DNA from: Cocos nucifera
Taxonomy: Eukaryota > Streptophyta > Magnoliopsida > Arecales > Arecaceae
Assembly: GCA_006176705.1 (NCBI GenBank)
Contig: QRFJ01002122.1
Location: 1 to 64,000, forward strand
Reading direction: 5' to 3'
Length of the DNA: 64,000 nucleotides
Below the pieces are notes generated by a model that was given only the letters and a program-made list of their open reading frames with translations, did not search any database and was not told the origin of the DNA. The position numbers and the translations under genes are program-made. This document shows, piece after piece, positions 34,952-44,985 of the stretch. Each line of letters begins with the position of its first letter. Position 1 is the stretch's first letter.

Positions 34952-35817
34952 TGTTGGTGCAGAATCTAGTTGACATCGGATCGAGCTAGAGTTGAGGAAG
35001 AAGAGATCGCCGTCGATGACCTACAAAATAAAGTCTAATCCGGAGTCGATGGTGGTGGCTCTGGTAGGATCCTCCGACGATCAAGTCAGTTCTTCTAACT
35101 AATAGAAATAGAGTACTCAGAAAAAGATTCAGCAGAGTTTTGAAAAGAAGAAGAGAGCTTAGAGAAGACGTATCTGAAGGATCCTTTTTTATAGATGGAG
35201 CTCTGACAGTCGTAATCATCTGATAGTGGGCCGCTCAGAGCCACATAAAATTTATTACAAAGAGAGGTATCGTCCATAGCAGACTGATAATGACAATCAT
35301 AATCATCTGGTAGTGGGGTCGCTTATAGCAGATTAATAAGGACAGTCTGTTCGTGGAGATTTAATAATCGAAGTTCAGAGAAAGCAGGTATTGATTGGCG
35401 AAGAGCTTTGACATATGTCAATTCCAAGAGGAGTTCGAACTCCTAAAAAAAATAAGGCTAGAGTGGATCATCCGAGAGGAATGCTAGTTGAAATCTGAAA
35501 GTAATCCACTGAAAAAATCTGGATGGAGTTCGATCGATGGAGAAATCCAGAAGAAGTTCGACTTCTGGAGGAATTCGACTGAAGGAGAAGTCCAGAAGGA
35601 GTTCGACTCCTGAAGAAATTCGACGTAAGAAGAAGATTAAAAGAAATTGGAGGAGTTCAACTGCTGAAGGAGTCGGAGAGGGGTTCGACTATTGGAGGAG
35701 TTCGACTGGAATTCGACCGTTGGAAGAATTTTTAATCGAAGCTCTTTTCGTGATTATCAGTTACATTAGACTAAGCATCTGACTGGACTTCGATAGGAGT
35801 GGAGTTTATCCCCAACA
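34952..35817 (-). repeat. 3' LTR of Tat-3
   Basis: The plus-strand text runs from TGTTGGTGCAGAATC to CCCCAACA. It has intact TG...CA ends and is homologous to 39102-39939. Confidence 0.8.
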
Positions 35818-35922
35818 ATAGTCTTCCTACTTCTGAGTTTGAAATTTGAAGGAAAGGAGTACAAAAAAGATGACTATTAAAATTTTTTTTCGGACTCTGC
35901 ACCCATTGAGGCTGAAGCTTGG

Positions 35923-37248
35923 GGGAGATCTTATCTCCAGTCAAGGTTGAAGCTCAGGAAAGATCTTATCTCCAGCTGAGATTGAAGAAGATTTTATCTT
36001 CTATTAAAGTTGAAGCTCGGGAGAGATCTTATCTCCAATTGAGGTTGAAGTAGGTACTATCTTCTATTGAAGTTGAAGCTCGAAAAAGATCTTATCTTCA
36101 GTCGAGGTTGAAGAAGATCTTATCTTCTGTTAACGTTGAAGCTTGGGGGAGATCTTATCTCCAGCCGAGGTTGAAAGAAATCTCATCTCTTGTTGACGTT
36201 GAAGTTTAAGCTCGGAGGAGATCTTATCTCTAGTCGAGGTTGAAGGAGATCTTATCTCCTGTTGATGTTGAAGTTGAAGCTCAGGAAAGATCTTATCTCC
36301 AGTCGAGGTTGAAGGAGATCTTATCTCTTGTTGACATTGAAGCTCGGGCGAGATCTTATCTCCAACCAAGGTTAAAGGAGATCTTATCTCCGATTGATGT
36401 TGAAGTTAAAGCTCGGAGGAGATCTTATCTCCAGTCGAGGTTGAAGGATATCTTATCTTCTATTGACGTTGAAGCTCAGAGAAGATCTTATCTTCAGTCG
36501 AGGTTGAAGGATATCTTATTTTCTATTGACGTTGAATTTGAAGCTCGGGGGAGATCTTATCTCCAGCCGAGGTTGAAGAAGATCTTATCTGCTGTTGACG
36601 TTGAAGTTGAAGCTCAGAAAAGATCCTATCTCCAGCCGAGATTGAAAGAGATCTTATCTCCTATTGATGTTGAAGCTTGGAGAAGATCTTATCTCCAGTC
36701 GAGATTGAAGTAGGTACCATCTTCTATTGAAGTTGAAGCTCGGAGAAGATCTTATCTTCAACCAAAGTTGAAGAAGATCTTATCTCCTGACGAAGTTGAA
36801 GCTCGAAGAAGATCTTATCTCTAGCCGAGGTTGAAGGAGATCTTATCTTCTGTTGAGGTTGAAGTTGAAGCTTGGAGGAGATCTTATCTTCAGCTGAGGT
36901 TGAAGAAGATCTTATCTCTTATTGACGTTGAAGCTCGGAGGAGATCTTATCTCCAGCCGAGGTTGAAGGAGATCTTATCTCCTGTTGAGGTTGACGTTGA
37001 AGCTCGGAGGAGATCTTATCTCCAACCGAGGTTGAAGAAGATCTTATCTTCTATTGACGTTGAAGTTGAAGCTCGAAAGAGATCTTATCTCCAATCGAGG
37101 TTGAAGAAGATCTTATCTTTTGTTGACGTTGAAGCTTGGGGAAGATCTTATCTCTAGCTGAGATTGAAGGAGATCTTATCTTCTGTTGAAGTTGAAGCTC
37201 AGGAAAGATCTTATCTCCAGCCGAGGTTGAAGAAGATCTTATCTCCTA
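35923..37248 (-). repeat. Palindromic minisatellite array in Tat-3
   Basis: About 1.3 kb of units contain GGAGATCTTATCTCC-like palindromes separated by GTTGAAG motifs. Two palindromes fall in each repeat of about 60-70 bp. Many unit lengths are multiples of three, giving long repetitive ORFs (for example 36240-36713) that I regard as incidental. Confidence 0.85.
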
Positions 37249-37479
37249 TACCAGAAGCCTTCTATCTGGCCTAAAAAAGAAGTTCAGTTTAATCTTTTTC
37301 TGTTATAGTTCACAAAAGACATAAATGTTGAAATAAGAATTTTTTATTGAAAAGTGGTTAACGATATTGCAAGTTTTCAAAATTTTAATGTTGACACTAT
37401 GTAGCTCCTTTATATCTTTTCTTATTGATGTCTTCCGACCATGGTATTGATACTTTTATGTAGAAATTGATTTCTTTGA

Positions 37480-38950
37480 GACCCCTCCCCCTGGGTCTCC
37501 TCCGGTTGCGAAAGAGCCCTTGGTTGCTCTCCTATCCTCTCGGATCGATATCACAGGAATTGGTCTAAACGATCCCGCCTGACTAGTTCTTCAATTTCAT
37601 CCCAAAGCTAAAAATATTCCTTGATATCGTGATCGTGATTATGATGATACAAACAGTACTTGTTTCGATTGTGCTTGTTTGGAAGAGATCGTAATTCTTC
37701 TGGTCTTGATAACTAATTCTTAATTTTCATCAGAATTTAAGTTTTAGGAGCATTAAGGAAGGCATAGTTGTGAAACCTTCTGGGGGAAGAACTTTTTCGC
37801 ACCCTTCTGTTGGGACTTCTTTGACGACAAACTCGAGGAGTTCGGGCTCGCTTGCGCTCAAAGGGAGTCCGTGAGCGCGGCCGAACTTAGTTTGACCTTC
37901 CATCAGCTATAGATTTATTAGACTTGCACGCCTGCCGCTCTCCTACGGTCTCCTCATCCTTCAACTTGAAGGCTTCTTCCGCTCGGACATATCCTTCAAC
38001 CTAAGCTAGAAGATCAGCAAAGTCCCTAGAGTACTTCTTCTTCAGGGAGAACAACAAATCATTCTTCTGAAGGCTGTCCTTAAGTACGATCATTGCAACA
38101 AACTGATTCAGATTTCGAACCTCCAATGCAGCAGCATTAAATCGAATGACATAAGCTCGGATTGATTCCTCCTTCTTCTGCTTAATATTCATCAAGAAAT
38201 CTGAACCTCAGTGGGGACGTCGACTGTTGACAAAGTAAGCCACAAACTGATAGCTCATCTGGTCAAAGGAGAAGATCGTACCTGACTTCAATATCGAGTA
38301 TCAGTTTCTGCTGCTTCTTTTAAGGTAGATAGAAAAGCTCAGCATAAGATGGCGTCTAATGCGTCATGGTGTAGCATCATGGTCCAGAAGGCCTCCAAGT
38401 GATCGACCGGATCAAAGGTTCCATCGTAGCTTTCAAATTAGGAAAACTTAAAGTTCGGCAGAACAAGATCTTGCATAATTCAAGAAGAGAAAGGAGGATC
38501 GATACGGACGTCGTCATGGTGAGCTGGGACGACGTGGCGGAGTTCCTCAATCTGTCGGTCCATTTTTTGCAGTTTTTGATCGAGGACGTCATCTCGATCG
38601 TAGATATTTCAACTGTAGATGGGGAAGGTCTCTTTTGGAGAAGGATCATAATCCGAATAAGGATCCTCTGCTCTCTATTTTTTCTTTTCAGGGGCGATGG
38701 GTATGCTAGCCCAAGTGCTCCTCTTTAGGATCAATTTCTGACATCCCGATGGTGAGTTTTCTGGCGGAACCACCATCGGAAGTTGCCGCATGGCCTACAC
38801 CATTTCGATGAGATCCTGAACCCACTGCATCAGTAGAATAAATTGCTTCGGATCTACTATGGTTGTCGATGGAGGAGAAGGTTGAAGTACCGGTGATGGA
38901 GCAGGGACGGATGGATCTGACTCAGATCTGGCGGCAGAAGCGGTAGATCT
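37480..38950 (-). pseudogene. Tat-3 gag remnant
   Basis: The minus strand reads 'RAYVIRFNAAALEVRNLNQ' and 'LQKNDLLFSLKKKYSRDFADLLA' (about 38160-38001). Further on, 'NKYCLYHHNHDHD' and 'DEIEELVRRDRL' (about 37660-37560) correspond to the zinc-knuckle-like end of Tat-1 gag. Stops and frame changes are present. It is more complete than the gag of Tat-2. One 130-bp-repeat unit shared with Tat-2 lies inside it (about 37760-37900). Confidence 0.7.
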
Positions 38951-39101
38951 CTAGATAGTCGCCTTCTTTGGAGGCATTTCTTAAGATTGAGGGAGAGGAT
39001 GAAGATGAACCTTAAAGAAGAAGATCCATGGGATCGACTGAGCACTCCTTTAAGAATAAGGGTACCTCAGAAATAGAGGGCCCTTCCTCTAGCATCAATC
39101 T

Positions 39102-39939
39102 TGTTGGTGCAGAATCTGGTTGTCGTCGTTGGTGACCTACAAAATAAAGTTCCGTTCGGAGTCAGTGGTGGTGGCTCCGGTAGGATCCTCTGATGATCAA
39201 GTCAGCTCTTCTGGTCAACAAAAATGGAGTGCTCAAGAAAAAATTTAGCAGAATTTTGAAAAAGAGAAGAGAGCTTAGAGAAGAGATATCTGGGGGATCC
39301 TTCTTTTTAGATGGAGTCCTGACAGCCGTAACCGTCCGGTAGTGGGCCGCTTAAAACCATGTAGAATTTATTACGGAGAGAGGTGTCACTCGTAGCAGAC
39401 TGATAATGACAGTCATAACCGTCTGATAGTGAGGTCACTTATAGTAGACTGATAAGAACAGCCTGTTCATGGAGATTTAATAGTCGAAGTTCAGAGGAAG
39501 CATACATTGGTTGGTGAAGAGCTTTGACATATGTCAATTCTAGAGGAGTTCGGACTCCTAAAGGAAATAAGGCTAGAGGAGATCATCCGAGAGGAATGCT
39601 AGTTGAAATCTAGAACTAATCCACTCGAGAAATCTGGATGGAGTTCGACTGATGGAGAAATCCAGAAGGAATTTGGCTTCTGAAGGAATCCGACTGAAGG
39701 AGAAATCCAGAAAAAGTTCGGCTTCTGGAGGAATCTGACTGAAGGAGAAGGTCGGAAGGAGTTCGGCCGCTGGAGGAGTTCGGCTGCTGAAGGAGTCTGG
39801 AAGGGGTTCGACCGCTGAAGAAGTTCGGCTGGAGTTCAGCCATTGGAAGAATTTTCGATCGAAGCTCTTCCGTAATTACCAGTTACATTATGCTAAGCAT
39901 CAGACTGGACTTCAGCGGAAGCGGAGTTTATCCTCAATA
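39102..39939 (-). repeat. 5' LTR of Tat-3
   Basis: The plus-strand text runs from TGTTGGTGCAGAATC to CCTCAATA. The primer-site complement lies just left of it, so this is the 5' LTR of the minus-strand element. Confidence 0.8.
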
Positions 39940-39992
39940 GGTATAAAGACCTTGATCTAGCATCGTGTGGATGAACCATATCTATTCTTATG

Positions 39993-40320
39993 GATGCAAG
40001 CTCTACAAAAAATTTGACTATTAGTGAAGGCTAACTGCTATCGCTAATAATCATTTTGTCATTGGTAATAGCATTAGCAACGCATCATCATCGCTAATTG
40101 ATGGTCGAAATAATCTTAATCGCTAATTGCCACTATTAGTAATGAATCCGCTAGCCGTCGCTGATAAAAGCTATTTATGACTGGCATCTATGATAGCTAG
40201 ATTTCATCGCTATTTATTTTTTTTATTTTTAAATTAAATTTAAAAAAAATAAAAAAAAAATTTAGCGATGATCTAATCATCATTAATACCGTCAATAATA
40301 GTTAAAAGATATCCAATAAA
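39993..40320. mobile_element. CACTA-like transposon end fragment
   Basis: It begins CTCTACAAAAAATTTG, close to the CACTACAAGAAA terminus of plant CACTA elements. Repeated subterminal motifs of the 'TCGCTAAT' / 'TTAGCGATGA' kind follow on both strands. I see no opposite terminus, so this may be a fragment. It cuts off the Copia B gag reading. Confidence 0.45.
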
Positions 40321-40696
40321 CCAACTGATGAGGAGTGTTAGAAGGGCTCACAAAGCTGTGGTCTGTTAATATTTCATGCTGCAGGCCGTTTGTTATCCAA
40401 CATGCTGAAGTATGGCTCGTTTATACGTTGGAATTGGATTCGGTCGCTTATTTTGGAAGAAACTCATTTCTAGGTAAAATATAGCCTAGTTGAAATGGCC
40501 AATCCACTGGCCCCACAAGCCCAACTCCTAACTCCCGCGGCAAGTTCCGTAGCCCTTTCCACGTGGGAAAACCGGTGATTGGCGCGCGCGGAGACCCCAA
40601 TCCGCGTCGGAATCGAACAGCTCCGTTCGCTCTCCTGTACAAATAACAAAACGTCACAGGCTCCATCTTGTGTGAAGCGAGATTCTACTCGACGCC
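40321..40696 (+). promoter_or_regulatory. Upstream region of the ALKBH gene
   Basis: This is the only gap between repeats and the start codon at 40697, so promoter and 5' untranslated region should lie in it. It becomes GC-richer towards the gene (about 40500-40620). I see no clear TATA box; the start context GACGCCATGGCT is strong. Confidence 0.4.
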
Positions 40697-43600
40697 ATGG
40701 CTGAAGGCGAATCCTCCGACGACCTTGGCAGTGAGTCGTCTCTAAATTCTCTCCCATCCTCTTGTTTAATTTATAATTTTCATCTCTATTTTGATCCAGT
40801 TGCGAGATCTCCCACTTCTTACGATTCTTTTTTTCTCCAAGATCACAAATCTAAATCTTGGCTTTATCTTTCAGGAAAACTCGATAAGGTTTCGGTCAGG
40901 GGGGGCAGCAAAGGAAGATCTCCTACCTCGATTAATGGCGGGTATCGATCCAGCACGGCAAGGTCGATGTGGGACTCGCCGGCTTCTGATTGGGCCCTGA
41001 CGCGAGGGCATAACAGTTCGAGATCGCTGGAAGAAGGAGATGATGGAGGCGATTTGGCGGGGGCAGCGGAGACGGCCAGGGCGAATGGAGGGACTCCGTT
41101 GTCGAGGGATCAGAGGGAGGCGGTAAGGTTCTCGATGGTAAAGAGGAAGAAGGACTTCAAGCACATGGAGAGGGTTGATGGCCGGTGGATCAATGTGCTC
41201 GAAGGGCTCGAGCTTCATGCTGGTGTTTTTAGTGCTGCAGAGCAGAAGAGGATTGTGGATTGCGTCTATGATTTTCGGGAGAAGGGGAGGAATCGGCAAC
41301 TCAGAGGTATAATCTTGGATATCATTTTTGCTTTATTTGTGGTGATAAGAACACACAGCCCAATGGCCAAGAGTTTTTATGTTCTTGCACTGCATTGTGT
41401 CACACTAGAATAGTTTTGAAAATTGAGGTTGCTTTATCGTGATAAGTATAACCTTGATTTTGTGGTACATGCAATTTTACTTGTGGTTCCAATGTGTATA
41501 GGTCAATGCAAAAATTTGATATTATAGTATAGAAAAATTATTAATTACATGGAAGGTGTAGATTGAGGAATAATATTTGCTTTTATAGGAAAAAAAAATC
41601 ATGGCATGACGAAGAACAATCGTAAACTCTCTGATAATATCCTATATGTGGACTAACACTTGGGAATTTTGTTGACTGAGCTCTCAATGTATAAGCTTCT
41701 TGTTGGCATGAAGAGAACTTAATTAAGGCCTTTATCCTGCATGTGAACTACCAGTTAGAAAATATGTGCAACGTATTAATGTCATGAGCTTTTTAGTTAT
41801 AGGATAAAAATTGGAGTGATGGAAAAATGCAACAAGAGATTTATTCAAAGTCTTCCCCCTTTTTTTTTTCTTTTTTCTATTGGATGTCTCTAAAGAGATC
41901 ATTCAAAAGATTTCGTCCGACCTTATCTGAAGTTTTAATATATGGTTCGGTTGATGAAACAATTTTTTTTTTTTTTCTGAAGCCTGTAACGGAAATCCTT
42001 CGTGGTCTGGGGGGGATCTCCTGTCCTTTTATGTTTATAGCCAGACTCTTTTAATCACCTTGATTAAAATTGTGGCCCCATTAATTAACCAGACTGCATC
42101 ATTGAGGGAAATTAACATCCCATGGTAAACAGTTTAATATTCTGTCCCCACTTTCTCGGTTGCTGCATGAAGGACAATAGATATTAACACCATGTTCACA
42201 CCTAATGTTCAATCATCAATCATGAGTTCAACACTTTCTTTGAAAAACACTTCACTAGCATTGACTGGTTCTGGTATCTAAGTAGCTTTTGAGCTGCCAT
42301 TGACAGGTTCTAGTATTAGCTATCTTTGTTCCTTGCAAATATTCCAACAAAGATGCAGAACATTCTATATTAGTTTGAAAAACACTTTCACCTTTAAGGA
42401 TGCTGTCATCAATTTGTTATGCAGAACATACGGTGCATGGAATAATGAACTCTTATATCCATCAAAACACTCACTGTTTTGTGCAATCTTTGTTCTCTTG
42501 TGTAATATTGGGTAACAGAGGGGAGAAGGGTTATAGCTAATTTTGTAGTTGCATGCTAGTTGAGTGTGGAGGAATTATGTCAGGGTGCCCTGTTGATTCA
42601 CATGCATCAGATAACATCCACACTCCATGGAAAACTTGGTCATTAATTTCATTTTGACTAATTTAAAAATAAGAGTTGACGGACTGTTATATCAACTTGT
42701 TAGGAACGATAGCGGTTACCATAAATTTTGGGCAGGACTTACATCGCAATGAATGATTACCGTGTTGCACATATGTAACTAAGTTTGTGTGCTAAGTTTT
42801 ATGGAATTTGTTGTTCGGTCACTTGTGTTTCAGTAGTAAAATCTGGAAAGTTATGTATTGAACTATATCTTATAATATTTTTTTTTTCATATTTTCAATA
42901 TAAAATTGCATGGATACTTAACTTTTAATTCTCTTATTTAAACTTTTATTTTTTGATCCTAGAACGCACATATTCGGAGCCACGAAAATGGATGCGCGGG
43001 AAGGGGCGTGTGACAATACAATTTGGCTGTTGCTACAACTACGCAGTGGTATGTGTATTGCTTGCCATGACTGTCAACATTTTCACTTTTATAGCTACGT
43101 TGACGGATGTGATTCTCACCACAAATTATGTACTCTGCAGGACAAGCATGGGAATCCTCCGGGCATAATACGGGATGAGGAAGTAGATCCCATGCCGCCC
43201 TTATTAAAGTCGATGATCAAGAGAATGGTTGCATGGCATGTCCTTCCGCCTACTTGCATCCCCAATAGTTGCATCATCAACATATATGATAAAGATGACT
43301 GCATTCCCCCTCACATTGATCATCATGACTTCGTCCGGCCATTCTGCACAGTCTCCTTCCTATCAGAGTGTAATATTTTATTTGGTAGAGAGCTAAAGAT
43401 AATGGGACCAGGAGAATTCTCGGGATCTACTGCAATTCCTCTACCCGTCGGGTATGCTAATTATCTCCTTTTTATGCTACTTATGTTGACCACTATTATT
43501 AATGCACATACGTATGGACAAGCTTAACCATAATAGGTTCAAAAAAACTAAAAATTTGATGTTGCCTTTTTTTTTTTTGCCTTTCTTTTCTTTTTTTACT

Positions 43601-44112
43601 TTGCAGTTCCGTGCTTATCTTAAATGGCAATGGTGCTGATGTAGCAAAGCATTGTGTGCCAGCTGTCCCCTCCAAAAGGTAGTGTCTATGTTTGAAGTCT
43701 CTCTCATTGGGCTATTATGTCCGCAGCTTACTGCCATTTCTAACCACTTCTCCCACATTACCTCTTGTCCAGGATTTCTATTACGTTCAGAAAGATGGAT
43801 GATGGTAAGCTTCCTTACAAATTCTTACCCGACCCAGAGCTGCAAAATCTTCATCCTCTTCCATATCCACCAAGAAAATCCACAGTGCAACAAGCAGCCA
43901 ACCAACGTTCTCCAAATCAGCAGCAAATCACTCCACAAGCTCGTGTTCTGGGTAAGCACATGCGTGACCACCAGAGCCATAATTCGAAGGGAGAAATTGC
44001 TGGGCGGGCTTCCAGCAGCCCCTTTAACTTGGGTTCGGATGATTTTCCTCCACTGGGTTCTAGTTCAGTAAATGGCCGATCAAACAAGCCAAGCCGATCG
44101 TTACGGCGGTAG
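40697..44112 (+). CDS. ALKBH9/ALKBH10-type RNA demethylase, six exons, 424 aa
   Basis: The exons are 40697-40730, 40875-41306, 42963-43048, 43141-43451, 43607-43678 and 43773-44112. All introns are GT-AG and the frame holds throughout (1275 nt). The family consists of Fe(II)/2-oxoglutarate dioxygenases that remove N6-methyl groups from adenine in RNA. The catalytic core has 'PPHIDHHDFVRPF' with iron ligands H242 and D244, H303 in 'AKHCVPAVP', and 2OG-binding R312/R318 in 'KRISITFRK'. 'RGKGRVTIQFGCCYNYAV' and 'FSGSTAIPLPVGSVLILNGNG' are family signatures. The N-terminal 90 residues and the tail after about 325 are low-complexity; the tail has 'SDDFPPLG'. It is shorter than typical Arabidopsis relatives, mainly at the N-terminus. 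Element E2 begins 240 bp after the stop. I cannot separate ALKBH9 from ALKBH10 by eye. Function is inferred from family. Confidence 0.9.
41307..42962 (+). other. Intron 2 of the ALKBH gene
   Basis: A 1656-base GT-AG intron, the longest of the gene. It is AT-rich with several T-runs. I found no transposon or nested gene inside it. Confidence 0.8.
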
Positions 44113-44351
44113 CCTGAGCAACAGAAATTTGTAGTCATATGTCAGTCATTTTTTTTTGTATGTGTGATATGCAACCCGTCACAGAAGTAACCCGAGCAAC
44201 AGAAACTTTAAGATATTTTTGTGGTCATATGTTACTCATTTTTTGTTATTTATTTCCATGATATACTGATCAGGTTGTAATCTATCTATCATCAATGTTC
44301 ACGTCATATTCAAATTGTACACTTAATTATTACATCCCCAATCGTCATCCA
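44113..44351 (+). other. 3' flank of the ALKBH gene
   Basis: The probable 3' untranslated region is short and AT-rich. It contains an internal near-duplication of about 65 bp ('AGCAACAGAAA', 'GGTCATATGT', at about 44117 and 44195). It ends in ATCCA (44347-44351), the 5' target duplication of E2. Confidence 0.5.
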
Positions 44352-44628
44352 TGTTAGAATTAGCTGTGCTCTCAAATCTTGAGAGGCCTCTAGAGAAGTC
44401 AGATGTTGGCTTTGGCAGATTAGGACAGATGTGATTCTACGATTAGGACTTATTTGATTCTAAGATAAAGGCTCAGTCATGAACATGTGGTTTTGATTTG
44501 TGAATCTCATAAAAATTTTGGATTAAATTTAGATCCATAGAATTGAATGTATGATCAGATATATGGATTTAGATGAATGCATTTGAACTGAATTAGTTTA
44601 AAAAAAAAATTTTGGATTAAAATTTTGA

Positions 44629-44693
<65 letters not shown>

Positions 44694-44721
44694 AAACCTT
44701 AGGAATTGAGATAGAAGAGAG

Positions 44722-44752
<31 letters not shown>

Positions 44753-44875
44753 CTTTTTTTTTTTTTTCTCGTATCTCTTCTTCTCTCTATTTTTTTCGCT
44801 CTATTTTTTTCGCATGCTAAAGTATCCTAGAGGGTATTTACTCTTTCTTAAGTCTTTAAGCAATCCTGCACAACA
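44352..44875 (+). repeat. Left LTR of E2
   Basis: It begins TGTTAGAATTAGC and ends CTGCACAACA. It contains a (TA) microsatellite of about 58 bp at 44632-44690 and a T-rich tract at 44725-44767, both much shorter in E1. Confidence 0.8.
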
Positions 44876-44985
44876 ATTGATATGAGCTGTCTTGACGAGG
44901 AGGAAACAATTGATGTTAGAGCTGTCTTGACGAGGAGTAAAAAAAATTGGTATCAGAGCTGACTCGACGAGGAGGAAAAAAAATT
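44876..44985 (+). other. Triplicated primer-binding-site region of E2
   Basis: Three successive copies of a motif built as 'TTG[G/A]TATCAGAGCTG' plus 'CTTGACGAGGAG' start at about 44877, 44909 and 44947. Only the third matches the tRNA-Met primer consensus well (TTGGTATCAGAGC). E1 has a single copy. Confidence 0.65.

Larger units (their letters stand above)
34952..39939 (-). mobile_element. Tat-3: pol-less Tat-type gypsy element
   Basis: LTRs lie at 34952-35817 and 39102-39939, flanked by GATAT (34947-34951) and GGTAT (39940-39944), a duplication with one change. Continuity of the Copia B gag reading across it confirms the boundaries. On the minus strand: 5' LTR, primer site (GATTGATGCTAGAGG), most of gag (about 38900-37480), then the palindromic minisatellite and the 3' LTR. 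Protease to integrase are missing. Confidence 0.85.
32640..39992 (+). mobile_element. Copia B: partial Ty1/copia element split by Tat-3
   Basis: A primer site (GTGATATCAGAGCC, about 32998) follows an LTR-like stretch (about 32640-32995) with TATAAATATA near 32741. The leader (33000-34780) is homologous to that of Copia A. The start of gag ('SGDNF' near 34900) is cut by Tat-3 and resumes at 39940 with 'TLI' and then 'RVDEP'. After about 39992 the element is lost and a CACTA-like end follows. No pol or right LTR is seen. The left LTR boundary is uncertain. Confidence 0.65.

Noticed and set aside
36240..36713. Plus-strand ORF of 157 codons with a strongly repeated peptide, plus similar ORFs at 36831-37157 and 14687-15761
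   Set aside because: They lie in the palindromic minisatellites and are open only because unit lengths are often multiples of three. They run on the strand opposite to the element and have no independent start context.
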